From: Oscillospiraceae bacterium
GTDB lineage: Bacteria > Bacillota > Clostridia > Oscillospirales > Oscillospiraceae
NCBI GenBank assembly: GCA_015067545.1
Contig: SVMG01000005.1
Coordinates: forward strand, 62,001 to 126,000
Length of the DNA stretch: 64,000 nt
Direction of reading: 5' to 3'
Every line of letters starts with the position of its first letter. The first letter of the stretch is position 1. The translations under genes and the position numbers were made by a program. Below, one piece after another: positions 33,895 to 45,157 of this stretch. The notes under the pieces are model-generated. The model was not told the DNA's origin. It did no database searches and worked only from the letters and a program-made list of their open reading frames with translations.

Positions 33895-35208
33895 ATGTAT
33901 TCAGCTGCCTATGTTTGGGCTAAGATCCTGGGCTATTTGGAGGAACGCCTGACTTCTACCATCGTTTCCGCTTGGTTTGACGACGCGGAGGTGGTGGAGC
34001 TTACCGATGATAAGCTTATTTTGTACTCTCCTTCGGAGTATCGCCGGGAGGTCATCAGCAACCGCTGCGCAGCACATATCCAGGACGCTATGAAGGAGCT
34101 GTTCGACACGGATATCAAGCTGATCGTCTTCGGCGACGAGGAGCTGGAGGCCTATAAAACCAAGGGAAAAAGTCCCACGGCCATGGATTTCAATCCCCAG
34201 TTTTCCTTTGACAGCTTTGTGGTCGGTCCCTCAAACCGATTTGCCCACAGTGCCGCCATTGCGGTATCCAAAGCTCCCGGTGAGGTTTATAACCCCCTGT
34301 TTATCTATGGCCCGCCCGGCGTGGGCAAGACTCACCTGCTGTACGCCATTGCCAACGGCATCCGCAAGAATAAGCCCGATGCCAACATCGTATACATCAA
34401 GGGCGACCAATTTACCAATGAGCTGATCGCCGCCATCCAAACCGGTAAGAATATCGAATTCCGGAATAAATACCGGGAAGCCGATCTGTTTCTCATTGAC
34501 GATGTGCAGTTCATTGCCGGCAAGGAATCTACCCAGGAGGAATTCTTCCATACCTTCAACAAGCTCTACGAGGAGCACAAGCAGATCGTCATGACTTCCG
34601 ACCGGAAGCCCAGCGATATGCTGACCCTGGAGGATCGACTGAAGACCCGTTTTGAATGGGGCTTGCTGGCGGACATCCAGCCCCCGGATTACGAGACCAG
34701 AATGGCCATTTTGAAAAACAAGGCCACCGGCTGGGGTCTGGATCTGAGCGATGATGTTTGCAATTACATTGCCATCAACATTACCAACAATGTCCGGGCC
34801 ATTGAGGGCACAGTGAAAAAGATCCTTGCCTACCGGGATTTGAACAACATGCCCCTGGATTTGAATAATATTTCCCGGGCCATTGAGGATATGTTCAAGG
34901 CAGAGGGCAACGCCCTGCCCACACCCAGTCTGATTATCTCCCAGGTCTGTAAATTCTACAATGTGGACGAGATCATCCTCAGAGGCTCTCAGCGGACGAA
35001 AAATGTGGCTGAAGCCCGGCAGATCGCCATGTATTTGATCCGCAAGCTCACCAATCTGAGCACCCCGGACATCGGCAGAGAATTTGCCAAGGATCACACC
35101 ACAGTCCTGCACTCCATCGGTAAGGTGGAAAAGGAGCTGAAAAAGGGCGATACCACCCTGCAGAACAACATCCGGGATATTACCGCAAATATCAATAGTT
35201 TGCTATGA
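33895..35208 (+). CDS. dnaA: Chromosomal replication initiator DnaA
   Basis: 437 residues. Domain I about 1-75, a short domain II, AAA+ domain III with Walker A GPPGVGKTH (about 141-149) and Walker B LFLIDDVQF, and domain IV with the DnaA-box signature FAKDHTTVLHSIGKV. ATG 33895 after AAAGGAGCCCTGTC is the start. An upstream in-frame start would put the ribosome site inside the protein. The first gene of the origin cluster. Confidence 0.98.
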   Translation: MYSAAYVWAKILGYLEERLTSTIVSAWFDDAEVVELTDDKLILYSPSEYRREVISNRCAAHIQDAMKELFDTDIKLIVFGDEELEAYKTKGKSPTAMDFNPQFSFDSFVVGPSNRFAHSAAIAVSKAPGEVYNPLFIYGPPGVGKTHLLYAIANGIRKNKPDANIVYIKGDQFTNELIAAIQTGKNIEFRNKYREADLFLIDDVQFIAGKESTQEEFFHTFNKLYEEHKQIVMTSDRKPSDMLTLEDRLKTRFEWGLLADIQPPDYETRMAILKNKATGWGLDLSDDVCNYIAINITNNVRAIEGTVKKILAYRDLNNMPLDLNNISRAIEDMFKAEGNALPTPSLIISQVCKFYNVDEIILRGSQRTKNVAEARQIAMYLIRKLTNLSTPDIGREFAKDHTTVLHSIGKVEKELKKGDTTLQNNIRDITANINSLL

Positions 35209-35231
35209 TGTCTCTGCGGCGTAGCCGCCTC

Positions 35232-35256
35232 GCCTCCCTCTGAGGAGGGGGCCAAG
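35232..35256. repeat. Truncated family B end
   Basis: CGCCTCCCTCTGAGGAGGGG followed by GCCAAGAG: one outer palindrome with nothing behind it, just left of the DnaA boxes. Confidence 0.65.
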
Positions 35257-35269
35257 AGTACCTTTGTAT

Positions 35270-35510
35270 TTATCCACAAAGCCTGTGGAAAAAGAATAAG
35301 TTGCACTGTGGAAAAGCAGGGCGAAAAATCTGTCAAAGCCTGCCTGTGGAAAAGTTATTCTTTTACACATCCGGGCTGTGGATAAAAAGGCGTTGTGGCT
35401 CTAAGACAAAAGGGAGTTTTCCACATAAAAAATCCCTACTGAAACTATTACTCAAAATATATTCTGATAATATATATTATTTTATTATTTAGACAGAAAG
35501 GAAGACCGAT
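35270..35510. other. oriC: Chromosomal replication origin (oriC) in the dnaA-dnaN gap
   Basis: Six DnaA boxes: TTATCCACA (35270-35278), TGTGGAAAA (35284-35292, 35307-35315, 35345-35353), TGTGGATAA (35377-35385) and TTTTCCACA (35417-35425). They are followed by an A/T-only-rich stretch at about 35445-35492 (AATATATTCTGATAATATAT and on) that fits the unwinding element. The order boxes-then-AT-rich toward dnaN is that of oriC2 in Firmicutes. Confidence 0.92.
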
Positions 35511-36620
35511 ATGCGTTTTACCTGTGAAAAAAGTATGCTGGTACAGGGTCTGAACATTGCAGGCCGTACCGTCGCCCAGAAGAGCAGTCTTTCTGTGCTG
35601 GAGGGCATTTTGTGCCGGGCCGGTATGGGCGTGAGCCTGACCGGCTATAACATGGAAACTGCCATCACTTATACAGTAGATGCAGATGTTTCCGACCCCG
35701 GCGTGTGCATCCTGCCCGCCAAGCTGTTTGGCGACATTATTCGCCGTCTGCCCGAGGGCCCTGTGACGGTTGTTGTGGACGACAATTACAAGGTCTCCAT
35801 TCGCTCCGGCTACGCTTCCTTTAATATTTCTGCTGAAAATGCCGAGGATTATCCGGAACTGCCGGATGTGAACACAGGCCGCGGTATTCGCATTCCTCAG
35901 TCTGCACTGAAGGAGCTGATCTCCGGTACGATCTTTGCTGTGTCCGAGAATCAGGGCCGACCCATCCATACCGGCGTGAAGTTTGAGGTGGAAAATGACA
36001 AGATCTCCGCCATTGCCGTGGACGGCTTCCGTCTTGCCCGCCGTACCTTCCATACGGAAGCTCCCACCGAACGGCAGCTGAGCTTTGTTGTGCCCGCTTC
36101 CGGCTTGAAGGAAGTGGAGAAGATCCTGTCTGACGCGGAAGCGGATGCCATCTTTACCCTGGGCCCCAAGCATATTCTGTTTGACATCGGCAGCGCGACC
36201 CTGGTTTGCCGTCTGCTGGAGGGTGATTTCCTGGATTGGCGGAAGGTGGTTCCCACCAACTGCCCCATCAAGCTGGTTGCCCATGTTTCTGACCTGGCCA
36301 GCTCCATGGAGCGCGTGGGTCTGATCGTTTCCGAAAAGTACAAGAGCCCGGTGCGGTGCGTGTTCTCCGACCAGGTTCTGCAGCTGCGCACCAACACCAC
36401 CATCGGCGCGGCAGAGGACCGCTGCGCCATTGCAGGCGACGGCAAGGAGCTGGAGATCGGCTTCAATGTCCGGTATTTGGCTGACGCCCTGCGGGTGATC
36501 CCTTCCGAGGAAGTGGTGCTGGAGCTGACCAACGGCTTGAGCCCCATCGTCATGACTCCGGCTGAGGATAAGTACGACTTCTCCTACATGGTCCTGCCGG
36601 TGCGTATTAAGAATAGCTAA
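35511..36620 (+). CDS. dnaN: DNA polymerase III beta sliding clamp
   Basis: 369 residues with three clamp domains. N-terminal MRFTCEKSMLVQGLNIAGR, EDYPELPDV, DGFRLARRTF in the middle and the C-terminal SPIVMTPAEDKYDFSYMVLPVRI, the standard LPVRI-type ending. It holds the replicase on DNA. AGAAAGGAAG precedes the ATG. Repeat B copy 9 separates it from yaaA. Confidence 0.97.
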   Translation: MRFTCEKSMLVQGLNIAGRTVAQKSSLSVLEGILCRAGMGVSLTGYNMETAITYTVDADVSDPGVCILPAKLFGDIIRRLPEGPVTVVVDDNYKVSIRSGYASFNISAENAEDYPELPDVNTGRGIRIPQSALKELISGTIFAVSENQGRPIHTGVKFEVENDKISAIAVDGFRLARRTFHTEAPTERQLSFVVPASGLKEVEKILSDAEADAIFTLGPKHILFDIGSATLVCRLLEGDFLDWRKVVPTNCPIKLVAHVSDLASSMERVGLIVSEKYKSPVRCVFSDQVLQLRTNTTIGAAEDRCAIAGDGKELEIGFNVRYLADALRVIPSEEVVLELTNGLSPIVMTPAEDKYDFSYMVLPVRIKNS

Positions 36621-36626
36621 AAACTT

Positions 36627-36742
36627 GCCTCCCCCTATGGGGGAGGTGGCGCGCCAAAAGGCGTGACGGAGAGGGCGATTATAGAAAACCCTCTCAGTCA
36701 AAAATCCAAGATTTTTGCCAGCTCTCCCAAAGGGAGAGCCAA
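36627..36742. repeat. Intergenic repeat family B, copy 9, inside the dnaN-yaaA gap
   Basis: Ends GCCTCCCCCTATGGGGGAGG and CTCTCCCAAAGGGAGAG. Hairpins are GCGCC/GGCGT and CAAAAATC/GATTTTTG. Boxes are GGAGAGGGC and CCCTCTCAG. Confidence 0.87.
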
Positions 36743-36757
36743 GAGTAGGAGTTCAAT

Positions 36758-37015
36758 ATGAAAGTAACAGTCAAAAAGAAAGATACTGCGGTGCAGGTTA
36801 GCATCAGCACCGAATTTATCAAGCTGGAATCGGCCATGAAGCTGATGAACATCGTCCCTTCCGGCGGTAGTGCCAAACTGGAAATCCAGGAGGGATTCGT
36901 CACGGTAAACGGCGAAAAATGCACCATGCGGGGCAAAAAACTGTACGCCGGTGACCGTTTCAGCTACGAAGGCGACGAATTTGTGATCGTAAACAATGGA
37001 ACTGCGGAAGATTGA
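36758..37015 (+). CDS. yaaA: S4-domain RNA-binding protein YaaA (RlbA)
   Basis: An 85-residue small S4-like protein found between dnaN and recF in Firmicutes. ISTEFIKLESAMKLMNIVPSGG and VTVNGEKCTMRGKKLYAGD are typical. It probably binds structured RNA or ribosomal particles. Its 3' end overlaps recF by 20 bases in another frame. Confidence 0.9.
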   Translation: MKVTVKKKDTAVQVSISTEFIKLESAMKLMNIVPSGGSAKLEIQEGFVTVNGEKCTMRGKKLYAGDRFSYEGDEFVIVNNGTAED

Positions 37016-38096
37016 TCTCCGGAATTTCCGGAATTATGAGGAAATTTCCCTTACCTTTGACCCCGGTGTGAATCTGATCGTGGGTCAGAACGCCCAGGGA
37101 AAGACAAATCTCATTGAAGCGGTGGCCTATTTGGGCTCGGGGCGGAGCTTCCGGGCGCAAAAACAGGCGGAGCTGATCCGCTTCGGTGCGGATTTTGCCG
37201 ATATTGAGGGAGAAATTTTTTCCCAGGAGCGCAATCAGACCCTCCGCTGGGTGCTGTTCGGCGGCGGTCGGCCGCGACAGCTGTGGCGTAACGGGGCAAA
37301 AAAGAAAACGGCGGCGGATATTTCCGGTGTTATGTCAACTGTTCTTTTCTGCCCGGAGGATTTGATGGTACTCAAATCCGGCGCATCCGCCCGTCGGCGG
37401 CTGGGAGATTCTGCGTTATGTCAACTGCGTCCTAATTACGACGCGGCGCTTGCGGAATACAACCGAATTTTGGAGCAGAAGAGCCGGATCCTCAAGGATC
37501 ATTTTGACAATCCCGCGGTTTTGGAAATTCTGCCGGAATACAACGCCCGGCTGTGCCAGGTGGGTGCGCTGCTGATCTCCTACCGCGCCCGGTTTTACGA
37601 CAGCCTGGGTCTGGAAGCGGCGAAATTTCACAGCCAGTTTTCCGGCGGAAAAGAGGAATTTCGTCTGCAATACCGCACGGTTTCCACTGTAAGCGATCCT
37701 TTTGTATCCGTGATGCAACTAACCGAGGATCTGAAAGCACATTTGGAAAGCCATTACCGGGCGGAGCTGGAATCCGGCCTGTGTCTGACCGGCCCTCACA
37801 AGGATGATTTTGAGGTGAGCCTCTCGGGGATCGACCTGAAAGCCTACGGCTCTCAGGGACAGACCCGGACGGCGGCCATCAGCTTAAAATTGGCCCAGCG
37901 GGAGCTGTACCGCCGGGAATTTGGCGAAGAGCCGGTGCTGCTGCTGGATGATGTTTTGTCAGAATTAGACCCTGCCCGGCAGGATTTCGTGCTGAATCAC
38001 ATCAAAACCGGCCAGGTATTCATCACCTGCTGCGAACCGGGGAAATTCACGGAATTGGGTAAGACAATTCACATAGAAAATGGTATGATTTTATAA
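36996..38096 (+). CDS. recF: DNA repair and gap-binding ATPase RecF
   Basis: 366 residues, SMC-like. Walker A GQNAQGKTNLIEA near residue 29, signature LTGPHKDDF and YGSQGQTRTAAISLKLAQ, Walker B EPVLLLDDVLSELD. It loads RecA at gaps with RecO/RecR. The start at 36996 overlaps yaaA. A family D pair follows before gyrB. Confidence 0.96.
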   Translation: MELRKIDLRNFRNYEEISLTFDPGVNLIVGQNAQGKTNLIEAVAYLGSGRSFRAQKQAELIRFGADFADIEGEIFSQERNQTLRWVLFGGGRPRQLWRNGAKKKTAADISGVMSTVLFCPEDLMVLKSGASARRRLGDSALCQLRPNYDAALAEYNRILEQKSRILKDHFDNPAVLEILPEYNARLCQVGALLISYRARFYDSLGLEAAKFHSQFSGGKEEFRLQYRTVSTVSDPFVSVMQLTEDLKAHLESHYRAELESGLCLTGPHKDDFEVSLSGIDLKAYGSQGQTRTAAISLKLAQRELYRREFGEEPVLLLDDVLSELDPARQDFVLNHIKTGQVFITCCEPGKFTELGKTIHIENGMIL

Positions 38097-38104
38097 GAAA
38101 ATTG

Positions 38105-38167
38105 CGGACGTGCAATGCACGCCCCTACAAAATACAACTAAAAGTAGGGGCGACCATTGGTCGTCCG
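38105..38167. repeat. Family D inverted pair
   Basis: A reverse copy (38105-38128, arms GTGCATTGCAC) and a forward copy (38144-38167, arms GACCATTGGTC), 15 bases apart. Confidence 0.9.
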
Positions 38168-38170
38168 TAG

Positions 38171-40132
<1,962 letters not shown>

Positions 40133-40144
40133 TGAGGTGTCACC

Positions 40145-41005
40145 ATGCATTGCGAAAAAAAGATTTTGAATGAAAGCACCGGCGCATATGTTCTGCGCTA
40201 TACATTCGAAAAAAGTGAAGAAATGCAAAATGTGACCAAGCGTCCGACAGTGGTGATTTGCCCCGGCGGCGGATATGTCTTCTGCAGCGCCCGGGAGGCT
40301 GATCCTGTGGCATTTCAGTACATGGCGGCAGGCTACAACACCTTTATCGTGGAATACAGCACGAAGGAACATGCGGTTTTTCCAAATTCTCTGCTGGATC
40401 TGTGCGCGGCGATGAAATGGATCCGGGAAAATGCAGAAGAATTTGGCGTGATCGAAGATCAAATTGCCGTTCTCGGCTTCTCCGCCGGTGGTCATCTGGC
40501 GGCCAGTCTGGGTGTTTACTGGAATGACCCGGAAATTATGGAGCGTTCCGGCTGCAAAAACGGCGAAAACAAGCCCAATGCCCTGATCCTCGTTTATCCC
40601 GTTATTTCCACCTCCTGGATGGAAAATGGAGGCGAACTGGCACGGATCATCGGCGGCAATGACTGGGAAAGCACCTATAAAAAGCTGAATCTGCACACTG
40701 CGGTGACCAAGGACACCCCTCAGACCTTCCTGTGTCACACACTCCGGGATTGTGCTGTACCGGCAAAGGACAGCGTGAAGTTTGCCACCGCGCTGATGGA
40801 TGCAGGCGTGCCCTGCGAGCTGCATATTTTCCCCAATGGCGGACACGGCATGTCTTTGGCTACGCAGCAGGTTTGCGTGAATGGCGGCGACAAGAGCTTT
40901 GCTAAGTGGGTTGCGTTGTCCGTAGACTGGCTGAATCGGCTGTTCAGCGATCCGGAGGAAGCAAATGCCCCTCTGGAAATGGCAGAATATAGTTCAAAAT
41001 TCTGA
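40145..41005 (+). CDS. Alpha/beta hydrolase (BD-FAE/acetyl-esterase type)
   Basis: 286 residues. The oxyanion-hole motif PGGGYVFCS (40-48), nucleophile Ser113 in GFSAGG, and a late Asp/His pair (CHTLRDCAVPAKD and FPNGGHGMS) complete the triad. There is no signal peptide, so it is cytoplasmic. Relatives deacetylate xylo-oligosaccharides or other small esters, but the substrate is not known. It starts 12 bases after gyrB and sits between gyrB and gyrA, an unusual place that suggests insertion into the operon. Confidence 0.85.
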   Translation: MHCEKKILNESTGAYVLRYTFEKSEEMQNVTKRPTVVICPGGGYVFCSAREADPVAFQYMAAGYNTFIVEYSTKEHAVFPNSLLDLCAAMKWIRENAEEFGVIEDQIAVLGFSAGGHLAASLGVYWNDPEIMERSGCKNGENKPNALILVYPVISTSWMENGGELARIIGGNDWESTYKKLNLHTAVTKDTPQTFLCHTLRDCAVPAKDSVKFATALMDAGVPCELHIFPNGGHGMSLATQQVCVNGGDKSFAKWVALSVDWLNRLFSDPEEANAPLEMAEYSSKF

Positions 41006-41010
41006 TTTTT

Positions 41011-41074
41011 CGGACGACCAATGGTCGCCCCTACAATGGAGCATCAGAATGTAGGGGCGTGCATTGCACGTCCG
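41011..41074. repeat. Family D inverted pair
   Basis: A reverse copy (41011-41034, arms GACCATTGGTC) and a forward copy (41051-41074, arms GTGCATTGCAC), 16 bases apart, between the esterase and gyrA. Confidence 0.9.
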
Positions 41075-41117
41075 CTGCGGTGTTCTATTCATTGAAATAC
41101 AAAAGGAGGAACTTCTT

Positions 41118-43634
41118 TTGGCACAACATAAGAAAGACTACAAGCCCGAGGATATCATGTTTCCCGATCAGGCCATCGTGGAATCCGAGCTTGTAAAGGA
41201 AATGAAAAACAGCTACATCGAGTACGCCATGTCCGTTATCGTTGGTCGTGCGCTGCCCGATGTGCGGGACGGTCTGAAGCCCGTTCACCGTCGAATTTTG
41301 TACGCCATGTACGAGGACAATCTGACCTCTGACCGGCCTTTCCGGAAATCCGCCACCTGCGTCGGTGACGTGCTGGGCCGTTACCATCCCCATGGTGACG
41401 CCTCCGTTTACGATGCGCTGGTGCGTCTTGCCCAGGACTTCTCCATGCGCTACATGCTGGTGGATGGTCACGGCAACTTCGGCTCCGTGGATGGCGATCC
41501 CCCGGCTGCTTACCGTTACACCGAGGCAAGAATGTCCAAAATGGCAAACGAAATGCTCCGGGATATCGAAAAGGACACCGTGGACTGGGATCCCAACTTT
41601 GACGAGACCCGGAAAGAGCCCCGTGTTCTGCCCAGCCGTTTCCCCAACCTGTTGGTGAACGGCTCTTCCGGCATTGCCGTGGGTATGGCCACCAACATTC
41701 CGCCCCACAACCTCACTGAGGTCATCAATGCCTGCATTTGCGTGCTGGATGACCCGGAGGCCACCCTGGCGGATCTGATGCAGCATATTTCCGGCCCGGA
41801 TTTTCCCACCAAGGCCATTATCATGGGCCGCAGCGGTATCCGCGCCGCCTATGCCACCGGCAAGGGCCGTCTGACCCTGCGTGCGCGCCATGAATTTGAG
41901 GAATTCGGCCAGGATCGCACCCGGATCATCATCACGGAGCTTCCCTACCAGGTAAACAAGCGGATGCTGATCAAGTCCATGGCCGATCAGGTCAATGACA
42001 AGCGGCTGGATGGCATTTCTGATATCCGGGACGAAACCTCGGACCGCACAGGTATGCGGATCGTTATTGAGCTGAAGCGGGATGCCAATCCCCAGATCGT
42101 GCTGAACAAGCTGTTCACCCAGACCAGTCTGCAGACCACCTTTGCCATCAATATGCTGGCGCTGGTGAAGAATCAGCGGCAGCCCAAGGTGCTGTCCCTG
42201 CGGGAAATCTTGGATGAATATCTGTTTTTCCAGGAGGATGTGATCGTCCGCCGTACCCGTTACGATCTGAAAAAGGCTCAGGAGCGGGATCACCTGCTGC
42301 AGGGTCTGCTGATCGCCCAGGACAACATCGACGAGGTCATTAAGATCATCCGCGCATCCTATGACGATGCCAAGGAAAGGCTGATGGAGCGCTTCGGTCT
42401 GAGTGATGTGCAGGCACAGGCGATTTTGGATATGCGTCTGAAGGCGCTGCAGGGCCTGGATCGTGAAAAACTGGAGGCCGAACACAAGGAGATTCAGGAA
42501 CGAATCGCCTACTATGAGCGGGTTCTCGGCGATCCCGAGCTGGTCAAGTCCATTTTGAAGGACGAGTTGATCGCCATTCGGGACAAGTACGGCGACGATC
42601 GCCGCACGGAGATCCAGGATGTGGAGGATGAGATCGACATTGAGGATCTCATCGAGGAGGAGACCTGCGTCTTCACATTGTCCAAGCAGGGCTATATCAA
42701 GCGTATGCCCGTGGATACCTACCGCACCCAGAGCCGCGGCGGCCGTGGCGTGAATGCCCAGAATCTGAAGGACGAGGACTATGTGAAGAGTCTGAATATC
42801 GCTTCGACTCACGATCACATTCTGTTCTTCACCGATACCGGCCGTGTGCATCACCGCAAGGGCTACCAGGTGCCCGAATCCGGCCGTACCGCCCGGGGCA
42901 CTGCCATCGTCAATGTGCTGCCCCTGGAGCAGGGCGAAAGCGTCACCGCCATGGTGGTCACAAGAGAATTCCATGAGGATGAATTTTTGATGATGGTCAC
43001 CCGCCAGGGCACGGTCAAGCGTATTCCCTTTATTGCGCTGAAGACCAACCGCAAGGGCGGTATCCGTGCGCTGACCCTGGACGAGGGCGATCACCTGATC
43101 AATGTCATCCGCACAAACGGAAACGACAACATTATTCTGGCTACCCGCAACGGTATGGCTATCTGCTTCAACGAAAACGATGTCCGTCCCATGGGCAGAG
43201 ATGCCATGGGCGTCAAGGGCATTACCCTGGTGGGCGATGACGAAGTCATCGGCGCACAGAAGGCAGAGGACGGCAAGACTCTGCTCACCGTCACCGTTAA
43301 CGGCTTCGGCAAGCGGACAGAGCTTTCCGAGTATCTGCGCACCGGCCCCGGCGGCGAAAAGATCGCCCAGGGTCGTGGCGGTAAGGGTCTGAAGAACTAC
43401 AACATTACCCCCAAGACCGGCCCCATTGCAGGCTGCTGTCTGGTGGGCGAAAACGACGATGTGATGCTCATTGAAAGCGGCGGCGTGATTATCCGTATTC
43501 CTGCCAATACCATCAATGTGTACAAGCGGGATGTGCAGGGCGTGATCGTTATGCGCATCGAGGAAGGCAACCAGGTGGTCAGCGTGGAAGGCGTGGAAAA
43601 TCTGGAGACCGAGACGCAGGAGACGGAAGAATGA
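41118..43634 (+). CDS. gyrA: DNA gyrase subunit A
   Basis: 838 residues. Catalytic Tyr134 in [12 protein letters not shown]. The winged-helix/tower, coiled coil and six-bladed C-terminal domain with GyrA box QSRGGRGV are complete. The start is TTG 41118, placed by AAAAGGAGG eight bases upstream. The in-frame GTG further up is inside a family D repeat. The quinolone-resistance region reads [14 protein letters not shown], with Ala95 at the position of Escherichia Ser83. rnhA overlaps the 3' end as ATGA. Confidence 0.97.
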   Translation: MAQHKKDYKPEDIMFPDQAIVESELVKEMKNSYIEYAMSVIVGRALPDVRDGLKPVHRRILYAMYEDNLTSDRPFRKSATCVGDVLGRYHPHGDASVYDALVRLAQDFSMRYMLVDGHGNFGSVDGDPPAAYRYTEARMSKMANEMLRDIEKDTVDWDPNFDETRKEPRVLPSRFPNLLVNGSSGIAVGMATNIPPHNLTEVINACICVLDDPEATLADLMQHISGPDFPTKAIIMGRSGIRAAYATGKGRLTLRARHEFEEFGQDRTRIIITELPYQVNKRMLIKSMADQVNDKRLDGISDIRDETSDRTGMRIVIELKRDANPQIVLNKLFTQTSLQTTFAINMLALVKNQRQPKVLSLREILDEYLFFQEDVIVRRTRYDLKKAQERDHLLQGLLIAQDNIDEVIKIIRASYDDAKERLMERFGLSDVQAQAILDMRLKALQGLDREKLEAEHKEIQERIAYYERVLGDPELVKSILKDELIAIRDKYGDDRRTEIQDVEDEIDIEDLIEEETCVFTLSKQGYIKRMPVDTYRTQSRGGRGVNAQNLKDEDYVKSLNIASTHDHILFFTDTGRVHHRKGYQVPESGRTARGTAIVNVLPLEQGESVTAMVVTREFHEDEFLMMVTRQGTVKRIPFIALKTNRKGGIRALTLDEGDHLINVIRTNGNDNIILATRNGMAICFNENDVRPMGRDAMGVKGITLVGDDEVIGAQKAEDGKTLLTVTVNGFGKRTELSEYLRTGPGGEKIAQGRGGKGLKNYNITPKTGPIAGCCLVGENDDVMLIESGGVIIRIPANTINVYKRDVQGVIVMRIEEGNQVVSVEGVENLETETQETEE

Positions 43635-44071
43635 AGACCGTGACCCTTTACACCGACGGGGCTTGCTCCGGCAACCCCGGCCCCGGTGGCTGGGGGGCGA
43701 TCCTGGAGTTTAACGGCGTGGAAAAGGAGCTTTCCGGTGGCGAGGAGAATACCACCAACAACCGCATGGAGCTGACCGCCGTGATCCGTGGCCTGCAGGC
43801 ACTGAAAGAGCCCTGCATCGTGGAGCTGTACTCCGATTCCAAGTATGTGATCGATGCGCTTGAGAAGGGCTGGGTCTGGGGCTGGAAGAAGAATAATTGG
43901 AGAAAATCCGATAAAAAACCGGCACTTAACCCGGATTTGTGGGAGATTTTACTACAATTAACCATGAAACACGAGCTCCACTACCATTGGGTCAAGGGCC
44001 ACGCCGAGAACCCAAAAAACAACCGCTGCGACGAATTGGCCGTGGCGGAATGGAAAAAGTTGAAAGAATAA
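43631..44071 (+). CDS. rnhA: Ribonuclease HI
   Basis: 146 residues. Cleaves RNA in RNA-DNA hybrids. Catalytic residues Asp9 ([11 protein letters not shown]), Glu47 (NNRMELTA) and Asp69 (YSDSKYVI) and a late Asp in NNRCDELA are all present, as is the HxxG-type WVKGHAENP. It overlaps the gyrA stop, so it is in the gyrase operon. Confidence 0.96.
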   Translation: MKTVTLYTDGACSGNPGPGGWGAILEFNGVEKELSGGEENTTNNRMELTAVIRGLQALKEPCIVELYSDSKYVIDALEKGWVWGWKKNNWRKSDKKPALNPDLWEILLQLTMKHELHYHWVKGHAENPKNNRCDELAVAEWKKLKE

Positions 44072-44082
44072 ATGATGCCCTT

Positions 44083-44196
44083 GCCTCTCCCTTTGGGAGA
44101 GGTGCCCCAGTTCTCAAACTGGGGCGGAGAGGGCTTGTGTAATTGCCCTCTCAGTCACGCCTGACGGCGTGCCAGCTCCCCCAGAGGGGGAGCCAA
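44083..44196. repeat. Intergenic repeat family B, copy 10
   Basis: Ends GCCTCTCCCTTTGGGAGAGG and CTCCCCCAGAGGGGGAG. Hairpins are CCCCAGTT/AACTGGGG and CACGCC/GGCGTG. Confidence 0.87.
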
Positions 44197-44222
44197 GAGA
44201 GATATGTAGTAAGGGGAGTTCT

Positions 44223-44465
44223 ATGTACCTGAACATCGGCGGTGATATGGCGGTGCGTGACACGGCCATCATCGGCATCTTTGATTTGGATAACACCTCA
44301 ATTTCCGCAAAAACCCGGGAATTTCTGGGCAGCGCGGAAAGGGAGGGGCAGGTAGTTCCCTGTGACGATCTGCCAAAATCCTTCGTGCTCACTGCAGAAT
44401 ACGGCATGAACCGACTGTATCTGACATCCCTGAACACCGCAACCCTGGAAAAAAGAATGAAATAA
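44223..44465 (+). CDS. remB: DUF370 regulator RemB (YaaB)
   Basis: An 80-residue Rem-family DNA-binding protein (MYLNIGGDMAVRDTAIIGIF, then DLDNTSISAKTREFL). In Bacillus the paralogue sits between recF and gyrB and relates to matrix control. Here it follows rnhA. ATG 44223 comes after AAGGGGAGTTCT. A bidirectional terminator separates it from mscL. Confidence 0.88.
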   Translation: MYLNIGGDMAVRDTAIIGIFDLDNTSISAKTREFLGSAEREGQVVPCDDLPKSFVLTAEYGMNRLYLTSLNTATLEKRMK

Positions 44466-44497
44466 AAAAAAGCACGCCAAACGGCGTGCTTTTTTAT
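44464..44497. terminator. Bidirectional terminator between remB and mscL
   Basis: AAAAAAAGCACGCC pairs with GGCGTGCTTTTTT around AAAC. It has a T-run on both strands. Confidence 0.92.
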
Positions 44498-44505
44498 ATG
44501 TAACA

Positions 44506-44997
44506 TTACTTGTTCTTCAGCAGGTCGCGGATCTCGGTGAGCAGAACTTCCTCTGCGCTGGGAGCAGGGGGAGCGGGAGGTGCTTCCTCTACCAATTCTT
44601 CCTTCTTCTTGCCGATCTCGCTCAGAGCATTAATACCCTTGACGATCATGAACACGACAATTGCCAAAATGAAGAAGTTGATGACAGCGGAGATGAAGTT
44701 GCCCAGAGTCAGGTAGTTCTCAACGATCTGAGAAACTTCCTCACCGGCCTCGTTGACCACCAGCTCATATGTGGGCTCGACCCAGGGCATCCGGGGCAGG
44801 GCAATCTTGATGTCGCTGAAGTCAGCGCCGCCCAGGAAGATGTTGACCACCGGCATGATCAGGTCGTTGGTCAGACTCTTGGTGATGGTGCTGAATGCAC
44901 CGCCGATGATAGTACCAACGGCCAGCGCCATTGCGTTGCCCTTAATGGCAAATTCTGTAAATTCCTTCCACAGGGATTTTCCGTTTTTCTTGCTCAT
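44506..44997 (-). CDS. mscL: Large-conductance mechanosensitive channel
   Basis: 163 residues, pentameric channel. Pore helix FAIKGNAMALAVGTIIGGAFSTI, LIMPVVNIFLGG, a periplasmic loop longer than in Escherichia, TM2 FISAVINFFILAIVVFMIVKG and a C-terminal bundle ending in LLTEIRDLLKNK. It releases solutes under hypo-osmotic shock. The start is ATG 44997 after GGAAAGAGAAAT. The upstream in-frame extension runs into repeat B copy 11. Confidence 0.95.
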   Translation of the reverse strand: MSKKNGKSLWKEFTEFAIKGNAMALAVGTIIGGAFSTITKSLTNDLIMPVVNIFLGGADFSDIKIALPRMPWVEPTYELVVNEAGEEVSQIVENYLTLGNFISAVINFFILAIVVFMIVKGINALSEIGKKKEELVEEAPPAPPAPSAEEVLLTEIRDLLKNK

Positions 44998-45043
44998 TAT
45001 TTCTCTTTCCTTTCTGTTTTTATGGATTTTAAGAAATGCCCTT

Positions 45044-45154
45044 GCCTCTCCCTTTGGGAGAGGTGGCAAAAATCTTTGATTTTTGTCGGAGAGGGCTATG
45101 TTTTGCCCTCTCAGTCTCGCTTTGCTCGCCAGCTCCCCCAGAGGGGGAGCCAAG
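45044..45154. repeat. Intergenic repeat family B, copy 11
   Basis: Ends GCCTCTCCCTTTGGGAGAGG and CTCCCCCAGAGGGGGAG. The first hairpin is GGCAAAAATC/GATTTTTGTC, an arm that is usually second in other copies. The second is CTCGC/GCTCG type. Confidence 0.87.
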
Positions 45155-45157
45155 AGT

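Noticed and set aside
41064..41117. GTG at 41064 as the gyrA start
   Set aside because: It lies in a family D palindrome with no ribosome site. TTG 41118 has AAAAGGAGG at the right distance and gives the normal N-terminus.
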